Shown here one piece after another: positions 40,886 to 49,522 of a stretch of DNA of 64,000 nt. The notes below the pieces were generated by a model, which had not been told where the DNA came from, did no database searches, and saw only the letters and a program-made list of their open reading frames with translations. The DNA is from Streptomyces phaeofaciens (GTDB taxonomy: Bacteria > Actinomycetota > Actinomycetes > Streptomycetales > Streptomycetaceae): NCBI RefSeq assembly GCF_014648915.1, contig NZ_BMSA01000015.1:124001-188000 (forward strand), in the 5' to 3' direction. The position numbers and the translations under genes are program-made. The stretch's first letter is position 1. Each line of letters starts with the position of its first letter.

Positions 40886-42073
40886 ATGTACGCATCAGTC
40901 CGAGGCGGCCTGACGGCCGTCGTCCTGCGGTGGTGTCTGCTGGCCGCGGTGCTGGCCGGCGCGGCGGCGGCCCCCGCCCGCGCCGCCGGGCCGCCGTCCG
41001 CACCGCACGGCACACCGTCCGCCGTGAGGGCCGTCGTGGTGCCGCCGGGGGTGACCGCGGGGGTCGCGGTCTTCGACCGGCAGACCGGGACGTTCACCGA
41101 GCAGCTCAACCCGCGGACGCAGTTCCGCTCCGCGTCGGTCGTCAAGCTGCTCATCGCTCTCGACCATCTGTGGAACCGCGGCCCGCAGTACACCCTGACG
41201 GCCGCCGACCGCGCCCGGTTCGACCTCATGCTGCGCTCCAGCGACGACGACACGGCCTCGGACTACTGGAGGGAGAACGGCGGCGCCGCGATCGTGACCC
41301 GGATGGTCTCCCGGCTCGGGCTGGCCGACACCGCGCCGCCTCCGGCGGGCCAGTCGGGCACCTGGGGCTACACGGCCCTGTCGGCGGCCGACACCGTACG
41401 GATCTACCGCTATCTGCTGGACACCGCCCCGGCCCCCGTGCGCACGATGATCATGGGTGATCTGCGGCAGTCCACGCGGTGCGGCACCGACGGGTTCGAC
41501 CAGCGCTTCGGCATCCCGGCGTCGTTCGAGCGGCCCTGGGCGGTGAAGCAGGGCTGGTCGGGCTTCGGCGAGACCGGCACCTGCTCGGACACGGGCAGCG
41601 CCGCCGCCGCTGCGACGGCACGGACGCCGGGTGTGGCCGCCGGGGCGGACGACGTGGATCTGACGCGGCGGGCGCTGCACACCACCGGGACGGTGGGGAC
41701 CGGTGACCGTTCGATCGTCGCCGTGTACACCCTCCAGCCGACGAGCACCTCCTTCGGAGCGGCCTACACCAACCTCGGCCGGCTGGTCCGGTCGCTGGAC
41801 GTGCCGGGGAGCGTGCGGCCGGAGGGCACCTGGTTCGGCACCTGGGGCACGGACGTCCGGGTGCGGGCCGGCACGGACACCTCGTCGGACGTGCTCACCC
41901 GGCTCCCGGCGGGGGTCGAGGTGCTGATCCGCTGCCAGCAGCGCGGCCAGGAGGTCGAGGTGCCGCCGTACGTGAACGACTGGTGGGCCGAACTGCCGCT
42001 GTACGGCGGCTACATCACCAACATCTACGTCAGCTCGCCGGAGAACGAACTGCCGGGCGTCCGGCTCTGCTGA
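40886..42073 (+). CDS. secreted serine hydrolase (beta-lactamase-like) with SH3-like tail
   Basis: A 395-residue secreted protein. I choose ATG 40886 because it directly precedes a good signal peptide (MYASVRGG, a hydrophobic core to about residue 30, cleavage near ARAA); earlier in-frame ATGs at 40811 and 40862 would add non-signal sequence. The serine beta-lactamase/transpeptidase motif SxxK is Ser84-V-V-Lys87. Residues 320-390 look like a bacterial SH3 domain (GTWGTDVRVRAGT...). It probably acts on cell wall or related substrates outside the membrane. It follows the MoxR-VWA operon but need not belong to it. Confidence 0.78.
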   Translation: MYASVRGGLTAVVLRWCLLAAVLAGAAAAPARAAGPPSAPHGTPSAVRAVVVPPGVTAGVAVFDRQTGTFTEQLNPRTQFRSASVVKLLIALDHLWNRGPQYTLTAADRARFDLMLRSSDDDTASDYWRENGGAAIVTRMVSRLGLADTAPPPAGQSGTWGYTALSAADTVRIYRYLLDTAPAPVRTMIMGDLRQSTRCGTDGFDQRFGIPASFERPWAVKQGWSGFGETGTCSDTGSAAAAATARTPGVAAGADDVDLTRRALHTTGTVGTGDRSIVAVYTLQPTSTSFGAAYTNLGRLVRSLDVPGSVRPEGTWFGTWGTDVRVRAGTDTSSDVLTRLPAGVEVLIRCQQRGQEVEVPPYVNDWWAELPLYGGYITNIYVSSPENELPGVRLC

Positions 42074-42136
42074 CGACGGGCGGAAGACGAACGGTGCGGG
42101 CGGGGTCCGGGGCGACCGGGACGCCGTCCGCGTCCG

Positions 42137-43165
42137 CTACGCCACCGTCTCCCGGTGGGCGAGGTCCCGTACGAAGACGGGCTTGAGGTGCTTCTCGGGG
42201 AGGGCCTCGGGGAGCTGTTCCCAGTCGAGGACGTGGGAGACGACCCGCTCGGGGGCGACCGTGCCGGTGAGGGCCAGGTCGAGGGCGTCGGGGAGGTGGG
42301 CGCGCACGTTGTCGCGGGCGACGCGCAGGGTGACGCCGGTGAGGTACATGTCGAGCAGGGGCAGCTCGCCGGGCCGGAAGTGGTTGCCGGCGGACTCGCA
42401 GACACCCTCCGGCGCCAGGGACCTGAGCGCGAGGGCGAGCTGGTCGACACGGCCCGTCGCCTCGACGGCGAGGTCGAAGCCGTGCGGGACGGGTTCCAGG
42501 GTCTCGGCGGTGGCGGCGCCGTAGCCGCGCGCGATCTCGCGGTGCCCGGGGTCGGGGTCGACGTACAGGACCTCGCCGGCGCCGAGCGCGCGGGCGATGT
42601 CGCACACGTACAGGCCGATGCTGCCGCGGGCGACGACGAGGACGCGGGCGCCGGGCCGCGCCTTCAGATGGGGTGCCACGAGCCGCCAGGACAGCGACCA
42701 GTTGTCGCTCGCCGAGGCCATGGCGACGGGGTCCAGGCCGTCCGGCAGCGGTACGAGCATGGCGTCCGCCCAGGGGACACGGACGAGGTCGGAGAAGAGG
42801 CCGCCCCAGTCGCCGCCGATCGGCGCGCCGTACATCGCCATGTGCGGTACGGCGGTGCAGTGGGCGGTGAGTCCGGCACGGCAGTGGCCGCAGCCGCCGC
42901 AGTTGACGGACCAGGGGACGACGACCAGGTCCCCGGGGGTCACGGACGTCACCGCGTCGCCGATGTCGACGACTTCGGCCACGCATTCGTGGCCGAGGGC
43001 GAACGGCGGGTCGAGGAAGCCGTGCCCGGCCAGGATCGCCGAGTCGACGTCGCAGGAGGTCGCGGCGACCGGCGCGACGATCGCCTCCTGGCCGGAGCGG
43101 AGTTTCGGGTCGGGCGCCTCGCGCCATCGCACGGTGTGCCGGGCGACGTAGGTCAGTTCACGCAT
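42137..43165 (-). CDS. zinc-dependent alcohol dehydrogenase (MDR family)
   Basis: A 342-residue medium-chain dehydrogenase. Catalytic zinc residues are visible: Cys38 in TSCDVD and the GHE motif near residue 60. The structural zinc lobe is CGGCGHC-x7-C around residues 89-103. The NAD(P)-binding part has VLVVARGSIGLYV. It overlaps the upstream tautomerase by 8 bp and is controlled from the TetR divergent promoter. It oxidises or reduces a small alcohol or aldehyde; the substrate is unknown. Confidence 0.87.
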   Translation of the reverse strand: MRELTYVARHTVRWREAPDPKLRSGQEAIVAPVAATSCDVDSAILAGHGFLDPPFALGHECVAEVVDIGDAVTSVTPGDLVVVPWSVNCGGCGHCRAGLTAHCTAVPHMAMYGAPIGGDWGGLFSDLVRVPWADAMLVPLPDGLDPVAMASASDNWSLSWRLVAPHLKARPGARVLVVARGSIGLYVCDIARALGAGEVLYVDPDPGHREIARGYGAATAETLEPVPHGFDLAVEATGRVDQLALALRSLAPEGVCESAGNHFRPGELPLLDMYLTGVTLRVARDNVRAHLPDALDLALTGTVAPERVVSHVLDWEQLPEALPEKHLKPVFVRDLAHRETVA

Positions 43166-43589
43166 CGGTCCGCCGCCCCTGCGCCAGGGCCACCAGGTCG
43201 GCGTGCCGGACGACGGCTCCGCCCGCGCCCCAGGTGCCGTCGGGCTGCTCGTGGACCAGCACCCACACGCGCAGGGCGTCGTCCGGGGCGAGCCCGGCGG
43301 CCGCCAGGACGGTGTGCGTGACGTCCTGGACCAGGCCGGCCCGGCGCCGCTCGGAGAGCGCGCCCTGCGGGACGGTGACCTCGACGAGGAAGCGGGGCGT
43401 GTCGTCCTCGGCGGTGGTCTGCGCGCCGTCGGGCAGCTCGACGAGGTAGCTCCACGCCTGGGCGCGGAAGAAGGCGGTGTCGGGCGCGCCCTCCCAGCGC
43501 AGCAGAACGGCGGCCAGGTCGCGGCGGACCGTGGCGCGGCCCGCCTCGGTGAGCGCGCCGACGGGCACGGTCAGTCTGATCATCGGCAT
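43158..43589 (-). CDS. tautomerase family protein
   Basis: A 143-residue protein that begins MPMIRLTVPVG; removal of Met would expose Pro, the catalytic base of the 4-oxalocrotonate tautomerase superfamily. The sequence is about twice the single-module length, consistent with two beta-alpha-beta units (second unit from about residue 64, FLVEVTVPQGALSE). It overlaps the alcohol dehydrogenase start by 8 bp. Its promoter region holds two TetR-type operator sites. Likely keto-enol isomerisation in aromatic or aldehyde metabolism. Confidence 0.75.
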   Translation of the reverse strand: MPMIRLTVPVGALTEAGRATVRRDLAAVLLRWEGAPDTAFFRAQAWSYLVELPDGAQTTAEDDTPRFLVEVTVPQGALSERRRAGLVQDVTHTVLAAAGLAPDDALRVWVLVHEQPDGTWGAGGAVVRHADLVALAQGRRTDA

Positions 43590-43625
43590 GGCGATCTCCC
43601 TCGGCTGCTCCGGCGCAGCTCTGCT

Positions 43626-43643
43626 CTATGACAGTCGTTATAA
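43626..43643. promoter_or_regulatory. TetR-type operator candidate, site 1
   Basis: An 18-base imperfect palindrome starting CTATGACAGTCGTTATAA. It differs from site 2 at two positions only, with their starts 35 bp apart. It lies in the 107-bp gap between the tautomerase (- strand, start 43589) and the TetR gene (+ strand, start 43697), where a local repressor would bind. Confidence 0.75.
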
Positions 43644-43660
43644 ACGGAGGTCACGCTAGA

Positions 43661-43678
43661 CTATGACGGTCGTTATAG
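43661..43678. promoter_or_regulatory. TetR-type operator candidate, site 2
   Basis: The site reads CTATGACGGTCGTTATAG; 14 of 18 positions are self-complementary. It lies 18 bp before the TetR start codon and overlaps the TetR gene's likely promoter or leader. Paired with site 1, it fits autoregulation by the TetR protein together with control of the divergent tautomerase-dehydrogenase operon. Confidence 0.78.
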
Positions 43679-43696
43679 CCAGAGGGGAGCGCACGC

Positions 43697-44281
43697 GTGC
43701 CCAGAACCAGCCCGCAGGCGCGCGAGCGGATCGTGGCCGGTGCGGCCGACATGATCAGCCGGCGCGGTCTGAACGCCACCAGCATCCGGGAGATGGCCAA
43801 GCACGCCAGGGCGCCGCTGGGTTCGACGTACCACTACTTCCCCGAGGGCAAGCAGCAGTTGGCCACGGAGGCCGTGCGGTACGCGGGCGACACGGTCGCG
43901 CGGATGCTGCGCAAGGAGCTGGAGGCGGGGCCGGTCGCGGGGCTCACCGCGTTCCTGGCGCTGTGGCGCCGGATCGTCGTCGAGACCGGCTTCCGGGCCG
44001 GGTGCCCGGTCCTGGCCGTGTCCATCGAGGAGCCGCCGACGGACGAGATCCCGCCGGCCGTGGCGGCGGCGGCCGAGGTGTTCGAGACCTGGGAGAACCT
44101 GCTGGCCACGTCCCTGCGGGAGCACGGGGTGCGGGCCGAGCAGGCGGAGCAGCTCGCGACGCTCGTCGTCGCGGCCGTGGAGGGCACCGTGGCCATGTGC
44201 CGCGCCCAGCGCAGCACCCGCCCCCTCGACCGCACCGCCGCGCAGCTCGAGGCGCTGATCGCCGGCGCGGTCGAGGGCTGA
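43697..44281 (+). CDS. TetR/AcrR family regulator
   Basis: A 194-residue TetR-type repressor starting at GTG after AGAGGGGAGC. The helix-turn-helix occupies about residues 10-55, with the typical sequence SIREMAKHARAPLGSTYHYFPEGKQ. The C-terminal part resembles the LmrA/YxaF-type ligand domain (GCPVLAVSIEEPP). It is divergent from the tautomerase-alcohol dehydrogenase operon, and two copies of an 18-bp palindrome lie between them, so it very probably represses that operon and itself. The inducer may be an aldehyde or aromatic compound given the neighbours. Confidence 0.87.
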   Translation: MPRTSPQARERIVAGAADMISRRGLNATSIREMAKHARAPLGSTYHYFPEGKQQLATEAVRYAGDTVARMLRKELEAGPVAGLTAFLALWRRIVVETGFRAGCPVLAVSIEEPPTDEIPPAVAAAAEVFETWENLLATSLREHGVRAEQAEQLATLVVAAVEGTVAMCRAQRSTRPLDRTAAQLEALIAGAVEG

Positions 44282-44303
44282 GGCGCTCCGCTCCGGCAGC
44301 GCC
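44282..44303 (+). terminator. hairpin after the TetR gene
   Basis: GGCGCT (44282-44287) pairs with AGCGCC (44298-44303), and CCG/CGG pair inside with one bulged base, immediately after the TetR stop. It lies in the 60-bp gap between convergent genes and could terminate from either side. There is no U tract. Confidence 0.5.
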
Positions 44304-44341
44304 CGGGTGTCGTGCGTACGGGGTCCGAAACCCGCGCGGGG

Positions 44342-45412
44342 TCAGGGCCGAACGTGTGGCCGGTCGCCCGCGTACGCCGCCCTCAGCAGCTCCCGGACGT
44401 CGTCCGGTCCGGCCGCGCGCGGATTGGGGTAGGCCCGGCCCGTCGCCTCGCGCGCGGCGACCGGCAGATCGGCTTCGGTGAGACCGAGCGCGGCCAGCGA
44501 GCGGGGTGCGCCGAGGCGGCCGGCGAGGTCCCACAGGGCGTACGGGACGTCGTCGGTGCCGAGGGCCCGGCCGAGCGCCGTCATCGCCGCGGGCACGGCG
44601 GGCGCGTTGAACGCGAGGGCGTACGGCAGGACCACGGTGTGCGTCTCGGCGTGCGGCAGGCCGAAGGTGCCGCCGAGGACGTGGCACAGCTTGTGGTGCA
44701 GGCCCATGGTGGTGGCGCCCAGGGCGGTGCCGCAGAGCCAGGCGCCGTAGAGGGCACGGCCGCGGGCGTCGAGGTCGCGCGGGTCCGCCGCCAGGTCGGG
44801 CAGAGCGGCGGTCATGGCCCGGGCGCCCTCCTCGGCCGTCAGCGACGTCAGCGGGGTGGTGTCCGGGGCGTACAGCGCCTCGGCCGCGTGGGCCACGGCG
44901 TTGATGCCACTGGTCACCGAGAGCGCCACCGGGAGCGACAGGGTGAGTTCGGGATCGTAGACGACACTGCGCGGCCGGACCGACGGGTCGCGGCCGGTGC
45001 GCTTGGCGCCGTGTTCGGTCAGGCCCCAGACCGGGGTCATCTCGGAGCCGGAGTACGTCGAGGGCACGGCGATCAGCGGCAGGCCCGTGCGCAGCGCGAT
45101 CATCTTGCCGAGGCCGACCGCGGAGCCGCCGCCGACCGCCACGCAGCCGTCGGCGCGGGTCCGGCGCGCCACCGCCACGGCCCGGTCGGCGACCTCCGCG
45201 GGCACATGCATCCGCGCCTCGGGGTGCAGTCCGGCGCAGGCGTCGCCGAGGGCGTCGGCGACCGCGCGGGCGGTCCCGGCGCCGCGCGGCCCGCTGACCA
45301 CCAACAGGCGTCGCAGTCCCAGGCGTTCGGCCTCGCCGGGGGTCGCGGCGACCGAGGCGCCGGGCCCGAGGACGACCCGCACGGCAGGGCTCTCGTGCAC
45401 GAACCCCCTCAT
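44342..45412 (-). CDS. maleylacetate reductase (iron-containing alcohol dehydrogenase family)
   Basis: A 356-residue enzyme starting at ATG 45412, overlapping the ring-cleavage dioxygenase stop (ATGA). It has the Fe-ADH family signature blocks: VGGGSAVGLGK, the PSTYSGSEMTPVWG loop typical of maleylacetate reductases, and a His cluster (HHKLCHVLGG...HAETH). It reduces maleylacetate to 3-oxoadipate with NAD(P)H, the step after hydroxyquinol ring cleavage. The adjacent dioxygenase makes this assignment firm. Confidence 0.9.
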   Translation of the reverse strand: MRGFVHESPAVRVVLGPGASVAATPGEAERLGLRRLLVVSGPRGAGTARAVADALGDACAGLHPEARMHVPAEVADRAVAVARRTRADGCVAVGGGSAVGLGKMIALRTGLPLIAVPSTYSGSEMTPVWGLTEHGAKRTGRDPSVRPRSVVYDPELTLSLPVALSVTSGINAVAHAAEALYAPDTTPLTSLTAEEGARAMTAALPDLAADPRDLDARGRALYGAWLCGTALGATTMGLHHKLCHVLGGTFGLPHAETHTVVLPYALAFNAPAVPAAMTALGRALGTDDVPYALWDLAGRLGAPRSLAALGLTEADLPVAAREATGRAYPNPRAAGPDDVRELLRAAYAGDRPHVRP

Positions 45413-46278
45413 GACCGGGCCGGTTCGAGGACGAGGTCGAAGCGCGCGTGACGGAAGGGGTTCGGGATGCCGAACTCCCGGGCCAGGGGCGGGTCGTCGG
45501 TCTCGGCGAAGTCCTGGACGAGGCTCGCCCGGACCGCGAACACGGCGTCCGAGTCGAGGTGGTCGTCGCCGGCCACGAAGAGGTGTGTGGTGACCGGCAG
45601 GTGCCCGTCGGCGGAGGCGATGAAGTGGATGTGCGCCGGGCGGTAGGACGGCCGGCCCGTGGCCCGCAGCAGGTCCCCGACGGGGCCGTCCGTGGGGATG
45701 GGGTACGGGCTCGGCACACAGGTGCGGAACCAGAAGCGGCCCTGGTCGTCCGCCGTGAACAGCCCGCGCCCGTTGCCCGCCGGCTGGACGTCCGGCTGCT
45801 GCACGTCGTAGTAGCCCTCCGCGTTCGCGTGCCAGACGTCGAGGACCGCGCCGGGCAGCGGGGTGCCGTCCCCGGACAGCACCCGGCCGCTGACGACGCA
45901 CGGCTCGCCGCCGCCGACCAGGTCGAGGTCGGCGCCGAGCGCCCGGACCGGGGACTCGGTCATGTGGAAGGGGCCGAGGACCGTCGGCTCGGTCACGTCC
46001 CCGTGCCCGTGGCTGTTGATCGTCTCGACGAGCATGGAGACACCGAGCACGTCCGACAGCAGGACGAACTCCTGCCGGGTGTCCGAGCACATCCGGCCGG
46101 TCGCCGTGAGGAAGCCGACGGCGCGCTCCCACTCCGCCATGGTCGGCTCCGTCTCCCGGACGAAGGCGTGCAGATGGCGGGTGAGGGCGGTGAGCAGCTC
46201 GCGCAGCCGGGGGTCGGCCGCGCCCTGGAGGCTGTCGACGACGGCCTCGGTGAGGTGGGTGGTGGATTCGGTGGTCAC
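45409..46278 (-). CDS. hydroxyquinol 1,2-dioxygenase-like intradiol dioxygenase
   Basis: A 289-residue intradiol ring-cleavage dioxygenase. The start is GTG 46278 (VTTESTTHL); an upstream in-frame GTG would add 20 residues that do not look like the family. Ferric ligands are visible as the Tyr of EGYYDVQ and the RPSYRPAHIHF block (Tyr, His, His). It has the N-terminal helical dimerisation domain of the catechol/hydroxyquinol type. With maleylacetate reductase next to it, 1,2,4-trihydroxybenzene is the most likely substrate. No monooxygenase that would make it is in the window. Confidence 0.86.
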   Translation of the reverse strand: MTTESTTHLTEAVVDSLQGAADPRLRELLTALTRHLHAFVRETEPTMAEWERAVGFLTATGRMCSDTRQEFVLLSDVLGVSMLVETINSHGHGDVTEPTVLGPFHMTESPVRALGADLDLVGGGEPCVVSGRVLSGDGTPLPGAVLDVWHANAEGYYDVQQPDVQPAGNGRGLFTADDQGRFWFRTCVPSPYPIPTDGPVGDLLRATGRPSYRPAHIHFIASADGHLPVTTHLFVAGDDHLDSDAVFAVRASLVQDFAETDDPPLAREFGIPNPFRHARFDLVLEPARS

Positions 46279-46363
46279 GTCCGGAAGTCCTTCCCGTCGG
46301 ACATGTCCGAGAATCCGGCGCACCGCCCCGGTCGGCAAGCGCTCGGCCCCCTTCGTGCCGCGC

Positions 46364-46397
46364 GGGGACGGGCCGGTCCCGGACCCGGCCCGTCCCC
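46364..46397 (-). terminator. strong 13-bp hairpin after the terpenoid operon
   Basis: GGGGACGGGCCGG (46364-46376) and CCGGCCCGTCCCC (46385-46397) are perfectly complementary with an 8-base loop. It lies just beyond the stop of the last - strand cluster gene (46426) and before the dioxygenase start (46278), so it probably ends the operon. No U tract follows. Confidence 0.7.
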
Positions 46398-46425
46398 GGG
46401 GGCCGCGTCCGGGGCCCGGGGACGC

Positions 46426-47079
46426 CTACTTCTGCGGCGCCTCGCCCACGGCGACGTACACCCAGCCGCCGTACCGGGTCAGCATGCGGTGGCGGGCCGC
46501 GCCCTCCTGGACCGGCTCCCACGGGTGCCGCTGGACCATGCTGACGTCGCCGCCGAACGGGGCGATCATCGGGCCCAGCGCGGGGATGAGCCGGTCCGGC
46601 CACCAGCGCGGCAGCCGGTAGTCGAGCACCACCCAGCGCCCGCCCGGGTCCAGCGCCTCGTACCCCCGCTCGACGATCTTGGCGTACTCGCCGATGAGGG
46701 TCAGGGAGAAGCAGGCGATGATCCCGCGGACGTTCTCCGGATACTGATACGTCGTCAGGTCGCCCTGGACGAGCGAGACCTGGGAGAGACCGGCCCGCCT
46801 CACCCGGTCCTCCGCCTGTTCCAGCATGGCGTCGGTGAGGTCCACGCCGATCACCCGGCCGGTCGGTCCCACCGCCTCGGCGAGCAGGGGGAGGTTGTGG
46901 CCGGTGCCGCAGCCGGCGTCGACGACGGTGTCGCCGGGGCGCAGGGCGAGCTGCTCCAGGGCCAGGTGCTTGTAGGCCATCGTGCGCTGGCCGATGAGGT
47001 AGAGACGGTTGGAGGTGACGTCGTACCGCTTGGCCCGCTTGCGGTAGACCTCCACCATGCGCTGGGACTCGGTGGTCAT
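46426..47079 (-). CDS. class I SAM-dependent methyltransferase (UbiE/COQ5-like)
   Basis: A 217-residue methyltransferase coupled by ATGA to the FAD oxidoreductase. Motif I is VVDAGCGTGHNLPLL (about 51-65), followed by VIGVDLTDAML. The C terminus contains Trp-rich PRWWPDRL and GGWVYVAV. The early YDVTSNRLYLIGQRTMAYKHL region recalls lipid/quinone methyltransferases. It is the last gene of the 13-gene operon, and a strong terminator hairpin follows. It may methylate the prenylated or terpenoid product. Confidence 0.83.
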   Translation of the reverse strand: MTTESQRMVEVYRKRAKRYDVTSNRLYLIGQRTMAYKHLALEQLALRPGDTVVDAGCGTGHNLPLLAEAVGPTGRVIGVDLTDAMLEQAEDRVRRAGLSQVSLVQGDLTTYQYPENVRGIIACFSLTLIGEYAKIVERGYEALDPGGRWVVLDYRLPRWWPDRLIPALGPMIAPFGGDVSMVQRHPWEPVQEGAARHRMLTRYGGWVYVAVGEAPQK

Positions 47080-48524
47080 GGGCGTTCCTCGGGGAGGCGG
47101 GCCCCGCCGGCGCGGCCGGGGGGCGAGGTGGTCGGGGACGGCGCGTTCCGCGGACCGCGCAGCACCGAGGCGAGCACCCTCGGCCGGAGCACGACCTGGG
47201 GCGGGGCCAGCAGGTGGGTCATGTCGAACAGGGCCGTGGCCACGGTCCGGTCGGTGGTCGCCACCTTCAGCAGCCGGTCGGTGTAGCGCTTGCCGAGCCG
47301 TGCGGCGAGCGGCAGCGGGCCGTCGGCGGCGCCCGGGTACGCCAGGTCGGCGTTGCCCGACAGCATCCACGCGGCGTCCACGCAGCGGGCGATCCGCTTG
47401 CGCAGGGGGCTCGTGAGGCCGACCGGGATCCGGCCGGTGCCGCGGGTCCCGGCGCGTTCCAGGGCCCGGCGCAGGACGAGCGCGCTCATGCCCGCGACGG
47501 AGATGCCCTGCCCGTACGCCGGGTTGAAGGCGCCGACGGCGTCGCCGAGCACGAGGAAGCGGTCGGGCCAGCGCGTCAGCCGCTCGTAGTGGCGCCGGCG
47601 ATTCTCCGTGCGGCCCGATCCGTACACCTCGCCCAGGGGTTTCGCGTCGCGGATCGCGTCGTACAGGACGGTGCTGCGCAGGCGCTTGGCGAAGTCGACG
47701 AAGCCCGCGTGGTCGAGCGGCGGCCGTTCGCCGCCGAGGCCGGCCACGGAGACCATCCAGCGGTCGTTCTCGATGGGGTTGAGGATCCCGGAGCGGGGCT
47801 CCTCGGGGGTGGACTGGAGCAGGACGCACTTCCAGTCGGCGGTGTGGCCGGGCGGGGGTTCGAAGACACAGGTGGCATAGGCGCAGCCGGCGTCCACGAC
47901 GGTCTCCTCGGGAGCGCCGTAGCCGAGGCTCTGGAGCCAGGCCGGGGCGCGGGAGCCGCGCCCGGTGGCGTCCACGACGAGGTCGGCCTCCCGCTCGTAG
48001 GGCTCTCCCCAGCCGGTGCGGGCCGAGGAGTCCCGGTCGCGGAGCAGCACCCCGCGGACGGTGTCGCCCGCTCCGGCGACGAGTCCGACCGCCTCCGACT
48101 CCTCGCGGATCTCCACACCGGCCAGCTCGCGCAGCCGGCGGCGCACGGCCCAGTCGAGCAGGTCGCGGGAGCCGGACAGGACCACGTGGCGGCTGTCGAA
48201 GCGGTCCACCCAGCCGCCCGCCACCAGGAGCAGCATGTCCTGCGGCATCCGGACCTCGACCATGCCGAGGTCGCGGAGTTCGCCGAGCAGCCCGGGGAAG
48301 AGCAGCTCGAGGGAGCGCTGGCCGGCGCCCAGCAGATTGTGGGTGTGCCGGGCCTGGGGCACGCCCCGTCGCCAGCGCGGCTCGTCGGGGTAGCGGTCGC
48401 GCTCCACGAGCGTGACCCGGTCCACGTGCGGGGCCAGCGCGGCCGCCGCGCAGAGTCCGGCGAGGCTGCCGCCCAGCACCACGGCGTGGCTGCCGCCGTG
48501 CGTGCGGGCACCGAGGTCGGTCAT
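47076..48524 (-). CDS. FAD-dependent oxidoreductase (epoxidase or reductase type)
   Basis: A 482-residue flavoprotein. I start at ATG 48524, after AGGAAGGGGCAGG; an ATG at 48548 would overlap the previous gene and lacks a site. The dinucleotide motif is VVLGGSLAGLCAAAAL, the second FAD motif is LVLGDAVGAFNPAYGQG, and a GRGSRAPAWLQSLGY block lies between. The family includes prenyl-chain epoxidases and geranylgeranyl reductases of terpenoid pathways as well as hydroxylases. In a cluster with a prenyl diphosphate synthase, epoxidation or reduction of an isoprenyl chain is the favoured role. Confidence 0.82.
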   Translation of the reverse strand: MTDLGARTHGGSHAVVLGGSLAGLCAAAALAPHVDRVTLVERDRYPDEPRWRRGVPQARHTHNLLGAGQRSLELLFPGLLGELRDLGMVEVRMPQDMLLLVAGGWVDRFDSRHVVLSGSRDLLDWAVRRRLRELAGVEIREESEAVGLVAGAGDTVRGVLLRDRDSSARTGWGEPYEREADLVVDATGRGSRAPAWLQSLGYGAPEETVVDAGCAYATCVFEPPPGHTADWKCVLLQSTPEEPRSGILNPIENDRWMVSVAGLGGERPPLDHAGFVDFAKRLRSTVLYDAIRDAKPLGEVYGSGRTENRRRHYERLTRWPDRFLVLGDAVGAFNPAYGQGISVAGMSALVLRRALERAGTRGTGRIPVGLTSPLRKRIARCVDAAWMLSGNADLAYPGAADGPLPLAARLGKRYTDRLLKVATTDRTVATALFDMTHLLAPPQVVLRPRVLASVLRGPRNAPSPTTSPPGRAGGARLPEERP

Positions 48525-48540
48525 GTCCTGCCCCTTCCTC

Positions 48541-49476
48541 TCACTCATGGGCCGGGCCGCGGCGGGCGAGCCACTCGTGAGCGGCGGCGTACCAGCTCGG
48601 CGCAGTGCGGTGGACGTTGAGGGAGTGGGCGGCGTCGGGGACGACGAACGCCTCCAGGTCGGTGGTGCCGGTGTAGAACTTCCGCTCGTGGGCGACGACG
48701 GACGCGGCGTCCTCGGTGGAGACGTCACCGCCGCCGAACAGCCGGTCCTCCTTCCCGACCACCAGCAGGACGGGCACCTGCACCTGGGCGGCCACCTCCG
48801 GCTGGTAGATGGCGTCCAGGGTGAAGCCCTCCCCTGCCGTCACGGTCGACTTGGTGTCCTCGTGGTAGGCGGACAGGTCGGGGTCCATGCCGGCCGGGTG
48901 TTCGTACAGGGCGGCGCGGCGGCCGGGCAGGGTGGTCAGGTAGTTCTCCGGCGGCTGCGACGGGGCGAGAGTTGCGTCGGCGGAGGCCGGGTAGAGGGCC
49001 GGTATCGCCTCCGGGTAGAGCGGGCCGAGGGCGTGCAGCAGGCCCGTGACGATCAGGGCGTCCAGGTCGTGGTGGCGGGCGGCCTCGATCAGGGCGACGC
49101 CGGAGCCGAGCGAGTGCCCGACGGCGACCACGTGGCGGAAGGCGGGGCGGCCCGGGGCGCCCTCGCGCAGGGCGGTCACGACCTGGTGCACGGCCTCGAC
49201 GTTGCTCTCCACCGTGACCTGTTCGGCGGGCGGATGCTCGCTCGCGCCGGTGCCGGGGCGGTCCAGGGCGAGGACGGCGTAGCCCTCGCCGACGGCGTGC
49301 CGGGTGTAGTCGAGGGCTCCGGGAGCGGTCCAGTAGCGGCGGTCGTAGGTGAGCCCCGGCAGCAGGAGCTGCACCGTGTCGGGCGGGTCACCGGCCGGGA
49401 GGAAGAGTTCCGCGCCGAGCCGCCAGGTGGTGCCGGGGGCGTGCGGAGGGGTCACGTCGAAGCTGACGGAGCTCAT
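48541..49476 (-). CDS. alpha/beta hydrolase
   Basis: A 311-residue alpha/beta hydrolase with GHSLGSG as the nucleophile elbow, a VVGKEDRLF strand carrying the acidic residue, and PDAAHSLN with the catalytic His. It lies between ispG (46 bp) and the FAD oxidoreductase (16 bp), in the same transcription unit. It could cleave an ester or act as an epoxide hydrolase-like or cyclising enzyme; the substrate is unknown. Confidence 0.82.
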   Translation of the reverse strand: MSSVSFDVTPPHAPGTTWRLGAELFLPAGDPPDTVQLLLPGLTYDRRYWTAPGALDYTRHAVGEGYAVLALDRPGTGASEHPPAEQVTVESNVEAVHQVVTALREGAPGRPAFRHVVAVGHSLGSGVALIEAARHHDLDALIVTGLLHALGPLYPEAIPALYPASADATLAPSQPPENYLTTLPGRRAALYEHPAGMDPDLSAYHEDTKSTVTAGEGFTLDAIYQPEVAAQVQVPVLLVVGKEDRLFGGGDVSTEDAASVVAHERKFYTGTTDLEAFVVPDAAHSLNVHRTAPSWYAAAHEWLARRGPAHE

Positions 49477-49522
49477 ACGAATTGCGCCCTTCTGCTGTGC
49501 TGGGTTGGCTGCCGCGGCGGCG

